From the NCBI RefSeq assembly GCF_023050945.1, contig NZ_JALKIM010000006.1, positions 28,365-92,364 on the forward strand: a stretch of 64,000 nucleotides of DNA, written 5' to 3'. The first letter of the stretch is position 1, and every line of letters begins with the position of its first letter. Source of the stretch: Anaerobiospirillum sp. NML120448. GTDB taxonomy: Bacteria > Pseudomonadota > Gammaproteobacteria > Enterobacterales > Succinivibrionaceae. Position numbers and translations under genes: made by a program. Below, piece by piece: positions 26,176-34,799 of this stretch. Under the pieces are notes generated by a model. The model made no database searches. It had not been told where the DNA came from and saw nothing but the letters and a program-made list of their open reading frames with translations.

Positions 26176-27006
26176 ATGTATTTAACTCAGGAAAACTTTG
26201 AGCAGACTTTAAAGTCCTCCATGCAAAAGCCATTATTTTGCTTATTCTTCGACCAAGACCCATCTTGTGATAGTGCTAAAACAGCTTTAACCTCTGCTAT
26301 TTCTGATACTAATGAGTATGTGTCTTTAGTCATGTGCGATCTGCAAGATCGCATGGTGCAAGTTTTTGCTAGTCAAATACAATTACGTACTGTTCCTACC
26401 TTAGTAGTTATTGATCAGGGTATGCCTGCTGCTCTGTTAGAGGGTCAGGATATCATCACTAATTTACAAGATACTTTAAATCAATTTATTCCAAGTGCAG
26501 GCGATCTTTTAATGAGAGAGGCACTACAAGCTGAGGCTTCTGGTGATTTATCAGTAGCTGTAGCTAAAGCTAGTGAGGCCTTTAATCTTGATAACTCTAA
26601 TTTAAGCTATCGCTTTATTTATGCTCGTATGCTCATTGGCGTTAAGAATACTAAGGCTGCCCATGAGTTATTAGATAATTTAGGTCGTGAGGAGAAACAA
26701 TCTCCAGAGTACCAGCAGTTAATTTCTGCTCTTACCTTAGCAGAGCAGGCTCAAAACTCTCCAGAGCTTTTAGAGTTACAAGCTAAGTTTGAGCAAGATG
26801 ACTCTGATGAAAATGCGGTAGCCTATGCTATTGCCCTTGCTGATGCTGGTAAGAAAGAAGAGGCTTTAAATATTCTCTTTGCTAAGCTTAAGATTAGTTT
26901 AGCTAAAGAAGAGGTTAAAAAGACCTTTATGGATATTTTAAGCACCATGGATGGCGATCCAAACCAAAGCGCCTTCCGTCGTAAGCTCTATACCATTATG
27001 TATTAA
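26176..27006 (+). CDS. cnoX: Thioredoxin-like/TPR co-chaperone CnoX (YbbN)
   Basis: 276 residues (E. coli 284) from the ATG at 26176. A thioredoxin fold (about 1-110) is followed by tetratricopeptide-like helices, as in CnoX, which protects clients from overoxidation and hands them to GroEL or DnaK. The CxxC site is replaced by DPSC (near residue 31-34), keeping only the last Cys; E. coli has SQHC. The cis-Pro loop is RTVPTLVV. The upstream in-frame start would overlap the end of yejM and adds residues unlike the family. It is cotranscribed with yejM and ended by a strong terminator. Confidence 0.88.
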   Translation: MYLTQENFEQTLKSSMQKPLFCLFFDQDPSCDSAKTALTSAISDTNEYVSLVMCDLQDRMVQVFASQIQLRTVPTLVVIDQGMPAALLEGQDIITNLQDTLNQFIPSAGDLLMREALQAEASGDLSVAVAKASEAFNLDNSNLSYRFIYARMLIGVKNTKAAHELLDNLGREEKQSPEYQQLISALTLAEQAQNSPELLELQAKFEQDDSDENAVAYAIALADAGKKEEALNILFAKLKISLAKEEVKKTFMDILSTMDGDPNQSAFRRKLYTIMY

Positions 27007-27029
27007 TAGGCTAAAACTTTGCTAAAAAG

Positions 27030-27070
27030 AAGCCCGTATTACTTATTAAGTATTACGGGCTTTTATTTTT
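27030..27070 (+). terminator. Terminator after cnoX
   Basis: AAGCCCGTATTACTT (27030-27044) and AAGTATTACGGGCTT (27048-27062) form a 15-bp stem with a single mismatch, then TTATTTTT. Confidence 0.92.
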
Positions 27071-27074
27071 CTTA

Positions 27075-27182
27075 CCAGCGCCCGCTCCAGCGCTAGCTTA
27101 GAAGCTAGCACAGGCTCAGGCGCTAGGCTAGCGCTGGCGCTTGCGCCTCAGCTGCGCCCAGAGGCGCTGCTTTTAGGGCTTA
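27075..27182. repeat. GCTAGCGCTGGCGC-rich palindromic island
   Basis: About 110 bases of overlapping self-complementary words (CAGCGCTAGC, GCTAGCGCTGGCGC, CAGCTGCGCC) between the converging cnoX and perM genes. Similar words encode Ala/Ser-rich stretches in coding genes of this window. Confidence 0.7.
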
Positions 27183-27191
27183 GACCTTGCG

Positions 27192-28991
27192 CTAAATTCT
27201 TTGTTCGTCTGGGTGGCTGGGCTCGGCATTTGGCCAACCTACAATCAGAGTTTTAACAAAGGTTGCTAAAGGAATAGCAAAGAATACGCCCCAAAAGCCC
27301 CATAAATTACCAAAGATTAAAATAGCAGCCAAGATAGAAAAAGCATCTAAATTCATGGCTTTAGAAAAGAGCATAGGGGTTAGGACATTACTGTCTAATA
27401 GTTGAATAATGGTGTAGATGATTAGTACCCAAATTAAAGTGCTAGAAAAGCCAAATTGGAAGATAGCAACCATCACTACAGGTACAGCAATAATCACAGC
27501 ACCTACATAAGGTATCACTACTGATAAGCCTACACCTACGCCTAATAACAGAGCGTAATTCATATCCAAAAGCATAAAGGCTAAAGTATTAGCTATAGCA
27601 ATAATGGTAATATGCATGAGCTTGCCTCTAATGTAGCCTGCAATTTGAGCATGCATGCTTGGCCAGAACTTTCTCATTAATTGTTGATTATTAGGCAAAA
27701 TAAAGATCTTAGCTCTATTTTGTAGTAGTTCTTTGTTATAGAGCATTAAGAAAGTAAAAATAGGCACAATCAGAGCATAGACTAACCAAGTAAAGGCATT
27801 AACTACTGATGGCATTAATTGAGTGCGCATCACATCGGCCATTTTATTAGTAGCAGCCACACGAGCAGATCGAACACTATTTTTAATCAAATTTAAAGTT
27901 AACATGCTAGGCAGAGGCTCAGGCATACTTAGCACTACATCATAGAGTTGTTTAGCCAGGCGATTATCAAAATCGTTGGCTGTCATAGTAAATTGATTAA
28001 CATCATTGCTATCTAAGCTAATATTGCCTGCACCATTAATCAAAGTAATATGGTAGTCAGGGCCTTCATTTGAGTCTTTATCGCTAGATGCTGTTGAAGT
28101 CTGTTCTTTCTTTTTAGCCTGTTCAATTTCAGCAGCTACCATGGCAGCATTAGCTACAGCCTTAACCATTTGCTCATTAGAGTTCAAATTATGGCTATTA
28201 TTGTCATTATTAGTAGGGGCTATATAAACAATAGTAGTCTCTCTTTTGGTATTGGCACTTTGTTTATCATCCTCATCCCCATCCCCTGCTTTAGCCTCAG
28301 CGATAATCTCAACTGTAGCTCCAGCTTCAGCTTTATCCTCAGCCTTGTCCTTACCTATTTGGCTATCACTCTTGTTACTAGCTAAAGCATCGCCTGCTAC
28401 GCTGCCTGCGGCACTGCTAGTGGCGTTGCTAGCAGGGTTACCTGCAGCGCTGCCTGCGGCGCTGCTAGCTGAGCGGGCGCTATTAGCACTTTCTAAATGT
28501 TTGGGATCGTTTTGAGCTAAGGCACCGCCAAGAGAGCCAGTGGCTAATGGTTTATTAATCTTAGGACTGATATTACTCTCATCAAAGACTAGCTCTTTAT
28601 TGGAGCTGACAGGGGTTGCACCTGTTACTTCATTATGGTTTTTGCTTTTATGTGAGCCATCATCCATGCTAAAAGCCACAATAGAGTTATAAAACTCAGC
28701 ACCTTGCTTAACTACATTTGGTACTAACCAAATAGTGGTTAAAGTTAGCAAGGAGCTAAAAACCAGCATAACAATGATAGAGCCTATTTTTCTAGAAAGA
28801 GCAAAGCGATTTTGCATGGCTACTACAGGCCAGTCTAAGCAAAAGGCAAAGCACAGCGCTACCACAATAGGGCCTACTAGCCACATAAAGTAGTAAACAA
28901 TAATAAAACTAACAATTAAAACAAGAGCAAACTCAATCGTTCCAGGTTGGGAAAAGTGTCGCTGATACCAGCGTTGTAATAGAGTGAACAT
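27192..28991 (-). CDS. perM: AI-2E family permease PerM with large periplasmic-loop insertion
   Basis: 599 residues against about 353 for E. coli PerM. The family's eight-helix layout is visible: helices around 15-50 and 65-90, then a large polar insertion (about 100-330), then the long amphipathic region and C-terminal helices ending in TFVKTLIVGWPNAEPSHPDE. The insertion carries an Ala/Ser/Gly/Asn repeat tract (about 165-205) and charged Asp/Lys/Glu-rich segments. Divergent from bepA, as perM is in E. coli, which supports the name. PerM transports an unknown substrate; AI-2 export is a family label only. Confidence 0.88.
   Translation of the reverse strand: MFTLLQRWYQRHFSQPGTIEFALVLIVSFIIVYYFMWLVGPIVVALCFAFCLDWPVVAMQNRFALSRKIGSIIVMLVFSSLLTLTTIWLVPNVVKQGAEFYNSIVAFSMDDGSHKSKNHNEVTGATPVSSNKELVFDESNISPKINKPLATGSLGGALAQNDPKHLESANSARSASSAAGSAAGNPASNATSSAAGSVAGDALASNKSDSQIGKDKAEDKAEAGATVEIIAEAKAGDGDEDDKQSANTKRETTIVYIAPTNNDNNSHNLNSNEQMVKAVANAAMVAAEIEQAKKKEQTSTASSDKDSNEGPDYHITLINGAGNISLDSNDVNQFTMTANDFDNRLAKQLYDVVLSMPEPLPSMLTLNLIKNSVRSARVAATNKMADVMRTQLMPSVVNAFTWLVYALIVPIFTFLMLYNKELLQNRAKIFILPNNQQLMRKFWPSMHAQIAGYIRGKLMHITIIAIANTLAFMLLDMNYALLLGVGVGLSVVIPYVGAVIIAVPVVMVAIFQFGFSSTLIWVLIIYTIIQLLDSNVLTPMLFSKAMNLDAFSILAAILIFGNLWGFWGVFFAIPLATFVKTLIVGWPNAEPSHPDEQRI
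28385..28500 (-). repeat. In-gene repeat encoding Ala/Ser/Gly tract of PerM
   Basis: Imperfect copies of GCTGCCTGCGGCGCTGCTAG-like DNA on the plus strand; on the coding strand they encode SSAAGSAAGN-type residues. Confidence 0.7.
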
Positions 28992-29194
28992 GCCTAATGA
29001 GAGTTCCTGGCTCTAAAAATTACAGCTTTTGTATAAAAAACTAATGATAAATGAAACAAAATAGCGAATGATAGTCTATCTTACTAACAGCAATATTAAT
29101 AGTACTTGCTGTAAAAACGGCTTAAATAAAGCCATCTTTAAGCTATCTATCTATATAGCTAGTACAGATCAAAGACTGGTAAAGCTTGTAAGCA

Positions 29195-29305
29195 GGGCCA
29201 TAGGCCCATGGAGTCATAGCCCATAGGGACTTAGGGGCCGTTGAGCTCTATGGCCTATGGACTATAGCCTTTGGCCATCTGGCCATTTGGCTCTATGGCC
29301 ATAGC
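29195..29305. repeat. GGCCATAG/CTATGGCC repeat island
   Basis: At least eight copies of GGCCATAG-, GGCCCAT-, CTATGGCC- or TGGCCAT-like words in about 110 bases, in both orientations, giving many possible hairpins upstream of bepA. Confidence 0.75.
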
Positions 29306-29397
29306 TTGTCATCTTTAAGAGCTTAGTATGTTAGGTGCTGTCTTGTGGCTAAATTATGATTGCTATTATTAAGGGGCGTGCCCCATTAGGGCTGTTG

Positions 29398-29428
29398 TTG
29401 ATTTTGCTAAGAAAAAGCTTTGTATAAT
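29398..29428 (+). promoter_or_regulatory. Possible bepA promoter
   Basis: Perfect -10 TATAAT (29423-29428) with TTGATT at 29398-29403, a 19-base spacer, longer than ideal. It lies about 40 bases before the bepA ATG. No sigma-E type GAACTT/TCTGA pair is evident. Confidence 0.5.
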
Positions 29429-29467
29429 TAAGACAATGTCTTTGCTTTTAGGCCAGGTGGTGGATTT

Positions 29468-30967
29468 ATGCACAAAGCACTAAGAACATTTAAATCTCTT
29501 AAGCTTAAAGTAGTTGCCTTGAGTGTGGCTAGTTGTTTGGGCTTAAGCTCTATTGCTACTAATGCTTATGCCAATTCATATGAGGATATTATGATTCCTC
29601 AACTAGGCACAGCTGGTGTAAGAGGTATTAGTGTGCCTAAAGAAATGGCTCTTGGTGATTTCTTTATGCGCAGTGCTAGAGCTTATTTACCTGTTTTAGA
29701 TGATCCTGTGCTTAATGAGTATGTGACTACTTTAGGTAATAAACTCCTCTCTCATGCTGATAATGTAAACTTTCCTTTTACCTTCTTCGTCGTAAAAGAT
29801 AGCACTTTAAATGCTTCTGCCTTTTTAGGTGGTAAGGTAGCTATTCATACGGGCTTATTTAAATATGCACAAACTGAAGATGAGTTTGCCTCAGTTATTG
29901 CTCATGAAATTTCTCATGTTACTCAAAGACATATTGCCCGCTTTGTAGAAAGTATGGTGGTAGCTAATCAATTGTCCATGGCAGGTCTAATAGGTGCAGT
30001 AGTGATGTCTATTGTTAATCCTGCTATAGGTATGGCCGCTGTTTCCACTACCATGGGAGCTCAATTACAAAGCCGTATTAATTTTACGAGAGATAATGAA
30101 TATGAGGCCGATCGTATCGGCATAGCCCTTTTGTATAAAGCAGGTATGAATCCTTATGGCGCTGTGGATATGTTCAAGCGCCTGCTCTCACAACAGGGTA
30201 ATATTAATCCTGTATTTACGCTGCTCATAGATCACCCTTTATCTGAGATTCGTGTTGCTGAGGCCCAAACACGTGCTAGCCAATATCCAAGTAGAAAGAA
30301 TTCCACTAATCCTGATTATGATATGGCTCAGGCTAGAATTTTAGTGCGTTATGAGGGCTTGAGTACCAAGGCTGATTATGAGCAATTATTAGAGGTCTTA
30401 AAGCAAAACCTTGATAAGAAGAGCTCTGTTTATATTAACTATGCCTTAGCTTTAGTAAGTTTTGAGTTGGAGCAATATCAAAATGCTTTAGCTTATTTAG
30501 ATAAATTGCCTAGCACTCTTAACCATAGCTTATTTGTTTTAGACTTAAAAACTGATATCGATTTAAAGCGGGGCCACGCCTCAGCTGCTATTGATCGCTT
30601 GCTTGGTCAATATCGCATTATGCCTAACAACCAAGTAGTAGTGGTCAATTTAGCTAGTGCTTATAATGAGACAGCTCAATTTGATAAGGCCATCAAATTG
30701 CTAAACAATTATCTTAACAAAAAGCCTAATGATGTCTTAGCTTTAAGTCTGCTTGAGTATGCCCAAAGTAAAACTAGAGACAAATGCGCTGCTATGCAAA
30801 CCAGAGGTGAAATTTATGCGCTTAGTGCTGCGTATCAGCAGTCTATTAGCTTATATTCTCAAGCTTTAAGAGAATGCTCGGATATGCTGACCCGTGAACG
30901 CATTAAAGCTCGAGTCTCGCAAATTTCGGTACAACGTGCTTTTGATGAGTCTTTAATTAATAAATAA
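29468..30967 (+). CDS. bepA: Periplasmic M48 metalloprotease/chaperone BepA
   Basis: Outer-membrane quality-control protease that helps LptD assembly and degrades stalled intermediates. 499 residues (E. coli 487). A signal peptide ends about residue 36 (ATNAYA). The M48 zinc motif is VIAHEISHVTQRH near 140-152, with the third ligand in NEYEADRIGI about 65 residues later. A DHPLSEIR segment fits the autoinhibitory His loop of BepA. The C-terminal ~200 residues are TPR helices. AGGTGG lies upstream of the ATG. Divergent from perM, as in E. coli. Confidence 0.94.
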   Translation: MHKALRTFKSLKLKVVALSVASCLGLSSIATNAYANSYEDIMIPQLGTAGVRGISVPKEMALGDFFMRSARAYLPVLDDPVLNEYVTTLGNKLLSHADNVNFPFTFFVVKDSTLNASAFLGGKVAIHTGLFKYAQTEDEFASVIAHEISHVTQRHIARFVESMVVANQLSMAGLIGAVVMSIVNPAIGMAAVSTTMGAQLQSRINFTRDNEYEADRIGIALLYKAGMNPYGAVDMFKRLLSQQGNINPVFTLLIDHPLSEIRVAEAQTRASQYPSRKNSTNPDYDMAQARILVRYEGLSTKADYEQLLEVLKQNLDKKSSVYINYALALVSFELEQYQNALAYLDKLPSTLNHSLFVLDLKTDIDLKRGHASAAIDRLLGQYRIMPNNQVVVVNLASAYNETAQFDKAIKLLNNYLNKKPNDVLALSLLEYAQSKTRDKCAAMQTRGEIYALSAAYQQSISLYSQALRECSDMLTRERIKARVSQISVQRAFDESLINK

Positions 30968-30968
30968 G

Positions 30969-31004
30969 CAAAAGGGGAGTGAGTATATGCTCACTCCCCT
31001 TTTG
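30969..31004. terminator. Bidirectional terminator after bepA
   Basis: CAAAAGGGGAGTGAG (30969-30983) pairs perfectly with CTCACTCCCCTTTTG (30990-31004), 15 bp with a 6-nt loop; A and T tracts flank both arms. It also serves the convergent DUF2066-type gene. Confidence 0.9.
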
Positions 31005-31035
31005 TTAAGCTGTTAGCTTGAGGCTGTAGGCTTTA

Positions 31036-32727
31036 TTACAAGGTACGACCTTGGATTGCAGGGGCATTACGATTAGGTAAGCCTTCGCCTTGGCCAACAT
31101 CACGAGCATCTTTGATATTGATGCTATAGGCTGGAGTTACATTGTCTGGGTTGATTTGAGAGTTAGGGCGAGCCTTATTGGCAGGGCCTAAATTGCTCAT
31201 ATGTGGTGGACGAATATACTCATTGCCTGTAAAGCTAAAGATCCAAGGAGAAATATACTGGAACTCACCTGAGTGACGCATAGTACCAGAGAGATTATCG
31301 GCACTGGAGTTAGTAGCAACTTCCATTACTAACATATTATTGTCATAACCAACAATGCGAATATCGCCATCAAAGCCATAAGTTACAAAGGCTTGTCTAA
31401 TATGTTGTAAATCTTGGAGGCTCTTAACATTAGCAATACGTAAGCGTACAAAACCCTCACCAGGGCCTAACATATCGATATCTACATTGTTTTGACGTAA
31501 GGCTGATGGAGTCTCTTTTTCCTCTAGATTAGATTGATAGGTCATTAGCGCACGTGCAATATCGCCCGCACCTAAGGATGCTACCTCATCCATTAATCCA
31601 GAAATAGAAGACTGGGCTATATTTTCTCCATAGCGATTAAATAAATTCCACTTAAAAGTCATGCCGCTTTCATTAGGAACGCTACTAATGGCTGCGCTAA
31701 TAAAGAAGTCTGCACCATAGCGCTCTGAGGCCTTGGTTAGCACTTCATCCTCATGATCAAGAATAGTAGTGACCTTAACCTTATTCATTTCCTCTAAGTC
31801 AAAAATAGGGAACATGAGGCGGTATTTGTAATCTGGAGTAGCTGCCATAATAGCCTGAGCAAAGCTAGAGAGATTTTGACCACTAACTACACTCATATTA
31901 GTGCCATTGCTTTGGCCATCCAAGCCTACCATCCATACTAATACAGGATTAGATAGACCTTGCCAGGAGGCGGCACCTTGTTTCTTTAAAATAGCCTCAG
32001 CCATAGGAAGGCTAAAACGTAAGACTAAATTACCATCAGCATCTGAGGTAAAGCTACGTAAAGCAGGTGCAATCTCATCAATAGTTAGATTGCTAATTTG
32101 TCCCATGCCTAAAGTAATACCACTTTCTAAGCTCTTAAAGCCATCTAAAACAGCATTATCAAAAGTAGTTAAAATTGGAACACTGACCTCTTGAATACGC
32201 TCAGTAGCATAGCCGCCATTTAATACGCCTAAGGTCTCAGCATTTTCAGGGCCCAAATTGTTAGCATTAGCTGCATTGGCATTAGGTGCACTTTGGTTTT
32301 CAAAAGTAAACCCAGGCTGGCTATTGTTCATCTGCTCATTAGAGTTAACAGGTGTAAAAGCGCCACGGCCATAACTGTCATTAGTAGCAGGATAAAGCTG
32401 GTCTTTTACATAAGAGCGATTATTGAGCTCTGCCTGACTTGGCTGAGCAATCTGCTCCATTACAGGTGCCTGAGCTGCCTTGGCAGTCTGGGCAGGCTGT
32501 GCCTGAGCCTGAGGCTGAGCCTGAGCAGGGGCGGGCGCTTGAGTGGCAGATTGTGGCTGTGCTTTTTGAGGCTGCTGGGCCATCTCAATGGTGTAGTTGG
32601 CTTGCTCTTGATTGATTAAATTGTCAGAAGTAATTTGATAATTAGTAGGTTGAGCACTTGCTGCAGCGCAAGAGCCAAGCACTAGAGTAAGTGAACTGGC
32701 AAGTAGTGTTAACTTATAGTTAAGCAT
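31036..32727 (-). CDS. Secreted DUF2066-like protein
   Basis: 563 residues with a signal peptide (about 1-25, cleavage after ASA). Residues 40-90 are Gln/Pro/Ala-rich low complexity, including repeats of PAQAQ type. The middle part (about 190-400) resembles the DUF2066 family, with the characteristic NPVLVWMVGLDG strand after a LVLRFSLPMAEAIL segment. A DUF2066 gene lies near purM in several gammaproteobacteria as I remember it, and purM is the divergent neighbour here. Function is unknown; an envelope location is inferred from the signal peptide. Confidence 0.6.
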   Translation of the reverse strand: MLNYKLTLLASSLTLVLGSCAAASAQPTNYQITSDNLINQEQANYTIEMAQQPQKAQPQSATQAPAPAQAQPQAQAQPAQTAKAAQAPVMEQIAQPSQAELNNRSYVKDQLYPATNDSYGRGAFTPVNSNEQMNNSQPGFTFENQSAPNANAANANNLGPENAETLGVLNGGYATERIQEVSVPILTTFDNAVLDGFKSLESGITLGMGQISNLTIDEIAPALRSFTSDADGNLVLRFSLPMAEAILKKQGAASWQGLSNPVLVWMVGLDGQSNGTNMSVVSGQNLSSFAQAIMAATPDYKYRLMFPIFDLEEMNKVKVTTILDHEDEVLTKASERYGADFFISAAISSVPNESGMTFKWNLFNRYGENIAQSSISGLMDEVASLGAGDIARALMTYQSNLEEKETPSALRQNNVDIDMLGPGEGFVRLRIANVKSLQDLQHIRQAFVTYGFDGDIRIVGYDNNMLVMEVATNSSADNLSGTMRHSGEFQYISPWIFSFTGNEYIRPPHMSNLGPANKARPNSQINPDNVTPAYSINIKDARDVGQGEGLPNRNAPAIQGRTL

Positions 32728-33091
32728 ATTAGTGCTTCCTTAATTATTCTCATAAGATAAAAGGTGCTCTATGAGGTCGCTGTAGGGATCAAGTAAACTA
32801 ATCTAATTACTTGTTTGCAGGCCATAGTGCAAGGCAAGTAAACAATGCTATATGAGCTAATAATAGCATACGAGTAAATTCAACTTTGAATTTTAGGCAA
32901 TTACAATGCCATTATTATCATGACTTACAGTCCATAATTGCTTTTGAGATTTAAAGATATCAATTTAAAAAGCATTTTTGCTGTTTTTATGTTAAAAAAG
33001 CCGATAAGTTTGGCAACTTATGTCTCTATATTGCAATATATCTTGTATAATTAGCCATCAATTTTTTCTTGATGTATTTGAGGCAATGAAC
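32728..33091. other. Divergent intergenic region before purM
   Basis: 364 AT-rich bases with divergent promoters for the DUF2066-type gene and purM. No PurR-like operator (ACGCAAACGTTTGCGT) is visible. Confidence 0.65.
33046..33051 (+). promoter_or_regulatory. Possible -10 of the purM promoter
   Basis: Perfect TATAAT about 40 bases upstream of the purM ATG, but no recognisable -35 at the right distance. Confidence 0.4.
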
Positions 33092-34144
33092 ATGGCAACC
33101 AATTTAACCTACAAAGATGCTGGTGTAGATATTGATGCTGGTGAGGAGTTAGTAGAGCGTATTAAAGGCCCTGTTAAGCGCACAACCCGTCCTGAGGTTA
33201 TTGGCGGCTTAGGTGGCTTTGGTGCATTAACTCGTATTCCAAAGGGATATACTGAGCCAGTTTTAGTATCAGGAACCGATGGTGTAGGTACTAAGTTACG
33301 TCTAGCAATTGATTTAGAGCGCCACAATACTGTGGGTCAAGATCTAGTTGCAATGTGCGTAAATGATTTGATTGTACAAGGTGCTGAGCCACTTTTATTC
33401 TTAGATTACTATGCAACAGGTAAGCTTAATGTAGACGTTGCTGCTTCTGTAGTAACTGGTATTGCTAATGGCTGTGAAATGGCTGGCTGCGCTTTAGTAG
33501 GTGGTGAGACCGCTGAAATGCCAGGCATGTACGAAGTTGGTGATTACGATTTAGCTGGTTTTAGCGTAGGTGTAGTAGAAGCCTCTAAGATCATCGACGG
33601 TTCCAAGGTAAAGGCAGGTGACACTATTGTTGCTATCGCCTCTAGCGGCCCTCACTCTAATGGCTACTCCTTAATTCGTCACATTTTAAAGGTAGCTGAG
33701 GTTAAGCCAAATGAGGACAAGTTACCTTCTGGCAAGTCTGTAGCTGATGCAGTTATGGAGCCAACCAGAATCTATGTTAAGCCTTTATTAGAGTTATTAA
33801 AGCAAGTAGACGTTCACGCAATGGCTCATATTACTGGTGGTGGTTTCTGGGAGAACATCCCACGTGTATTACCAGCTGATGCTGTTGCTACTATTGATGC
33901 TTCTACTTGGCAGTGGCCTGAGATTTTTGAGTTCTTAAAGAACAAGGGCAATGTTTCTACTTACGAAATGTACCGTACCTTTAACTGTGGTGTAGGTATG
34001 TTTGTAGTAGTTGATGCCGCTGAGGCCGACAAGTGCGTTGAAGTCTTAAAGGCTCAAGGTGAGAATGCTTGGATTGCTGGTAAGATTGAGACCAAGCCAT
34101 GCTCTGACGCTAAGCAAGTAAATATCTTAAACATGCAAGACTAA
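33092..34144 (+). CDS. purM: Phosphoribosylformylglycinamidine cyclo-ligase (AIR synthetase)
   Basis: Fifth step of purine synthesis: ATP-dependent closure of FGAM to AIR. 350 residues (E. coli 345) from the ATG at 33092; GAGG is 8 nt upstream of this codon but only 2 nt from the alternative ATG at 33086. Conserved blocks: [57 protein letters not shown] and [13 protein letters not shown]. purN, its usual partner in E. coli, does not follow. Confidence 0.97.
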   Translation: MATNLTYKDAGVDIDAGEELVERIKGPVKRTTRPEVIGGLGGFGALTRIPKGYTEPVLVSGTDGVGTKLRLAIDLERHNTVGQDLVAMCVNDLIVQGAEPLLFLDYYATGKLNVDVAASVVTGIANGCEMAGCALVGGETAEMPGMYEVGDYDLAGFSVGVVEASKIIDGSKVKAGDTIVAIASSGPHSNGYSLIRHILKVAEVKPNEDKLPSGKSVADAVMEPTRIYVKPLLELLKQVDVHAMAHITGGGFWENIPRVLPADAVATIDASTWQWPEIFEFLKNKGNVSTYEMYRTFNCGVGMFVVVDAAEADKCVEVLKAQGENAWIAGKIETKPCSDAKQVNILNMQD

Positions 34145-34179
34145 AGAAATTTCCTTATAGTTTTGTATAGTTAGATAAG

Positions 34180-34215
34180 GGCACAGTCTAGATTAGATTG
34201 TGCCTTTATTGTTTG
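34180..34215 (+). terminator. Terminator after purM
   Basis: GGCACAGTCTA (34180-34190) pairs with TAGATTGTGCC (34194-34204), one G-T pair and a 3-nt loop, then TTTATTGTTT. Confidence 0.88.
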
Positions 34216-34260
34216 TATATGTGCTATATATACATATAAGAACTTTTAGGAGGTGATCTT

Positions 34261-34722
34261 ATGGCCAAGAACTATAGAAATATCTCTAATACAGCCGAGT
34301 TAACCATGGCTTTATATGAAGATGCTCAAGACCTTAAAATTACAGGATCATTAGCTCCTAGTATTTATTACGGCTGTAAAAGTTTTGCACGATTAGTAGT
34401 TTGTATTATTCTGCTTTTTATTTCTTTATTTGCTTCTATGTACTATCCTTCCATTATGGTGCCATCAGCCATTATTTGTGGAGGATTGATTGCCTTATTT
34501 TGCTTGCCTTTAATCTTTTTATCTCTTGCCCATATTTCAGTTCGTATGGTTAATCGTATCCGTTGTCGCTACAAGACCGTGTCTTATGATGGTGGTACGC
34601 AAACTTTAATCATGCAAGCAACTAATCAATATAATGGTACACCTCGTGATTTTCCTACTAAAAGACCATTTATTAAAAAGGGCAAAAGCAAAGGCAAAGA
34701 TAATCCTTATTCTCGTATCTAA
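34261..34722 (+). CDS. Two-span membrane protein of unknown function
   Basis: 153 residues, not recognised. Two adjacent hydrophobic segments (about 40-60 LVVCIILLFISLFASMYY and 66-88) form a membrane hairpin; both ends are polar and the C-terminal ~55 residues are strongly basic (KKGKSKGKDN near the end), which places them in the cytoplasm. A very strong AGGAGGTGATC precedes the ATG, so it is surely translated. It stands between the purM terminator and another orphan protein. Confidence 0.75.
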   Translation: MAKNYRNISNTAELTMALYEDAQDLKITGSLAPSIYYGCKSFARLVVCIILLFISLFASMYYPSIMVPSAIICGGLIALFCLPLIFLSLAHISVRMVNRIRCRYKTVSYDGGTQTLIMQATNQYNGTPRDFPTKRPFIKKGKSKGKDNPYSRI

Positions 34723-34799
34723 AAATAAGTTTGAGCTAAGAAAATTTAGAGACAATAGGGATAAGATTTTGTAAGGCCTTGTCTCTTGAGGGAAGAATT

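Larger units (their letters stand above)
28992..29467. other. perM-bepA divergent intergenic region
   Basis: 476 bases. AT-rich ends hold the divergent promoters; 29195-29305 is a GGCCATAG-type palindromic repeat island. No ORF or RNA gene recognised. Confidence 0.7.
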
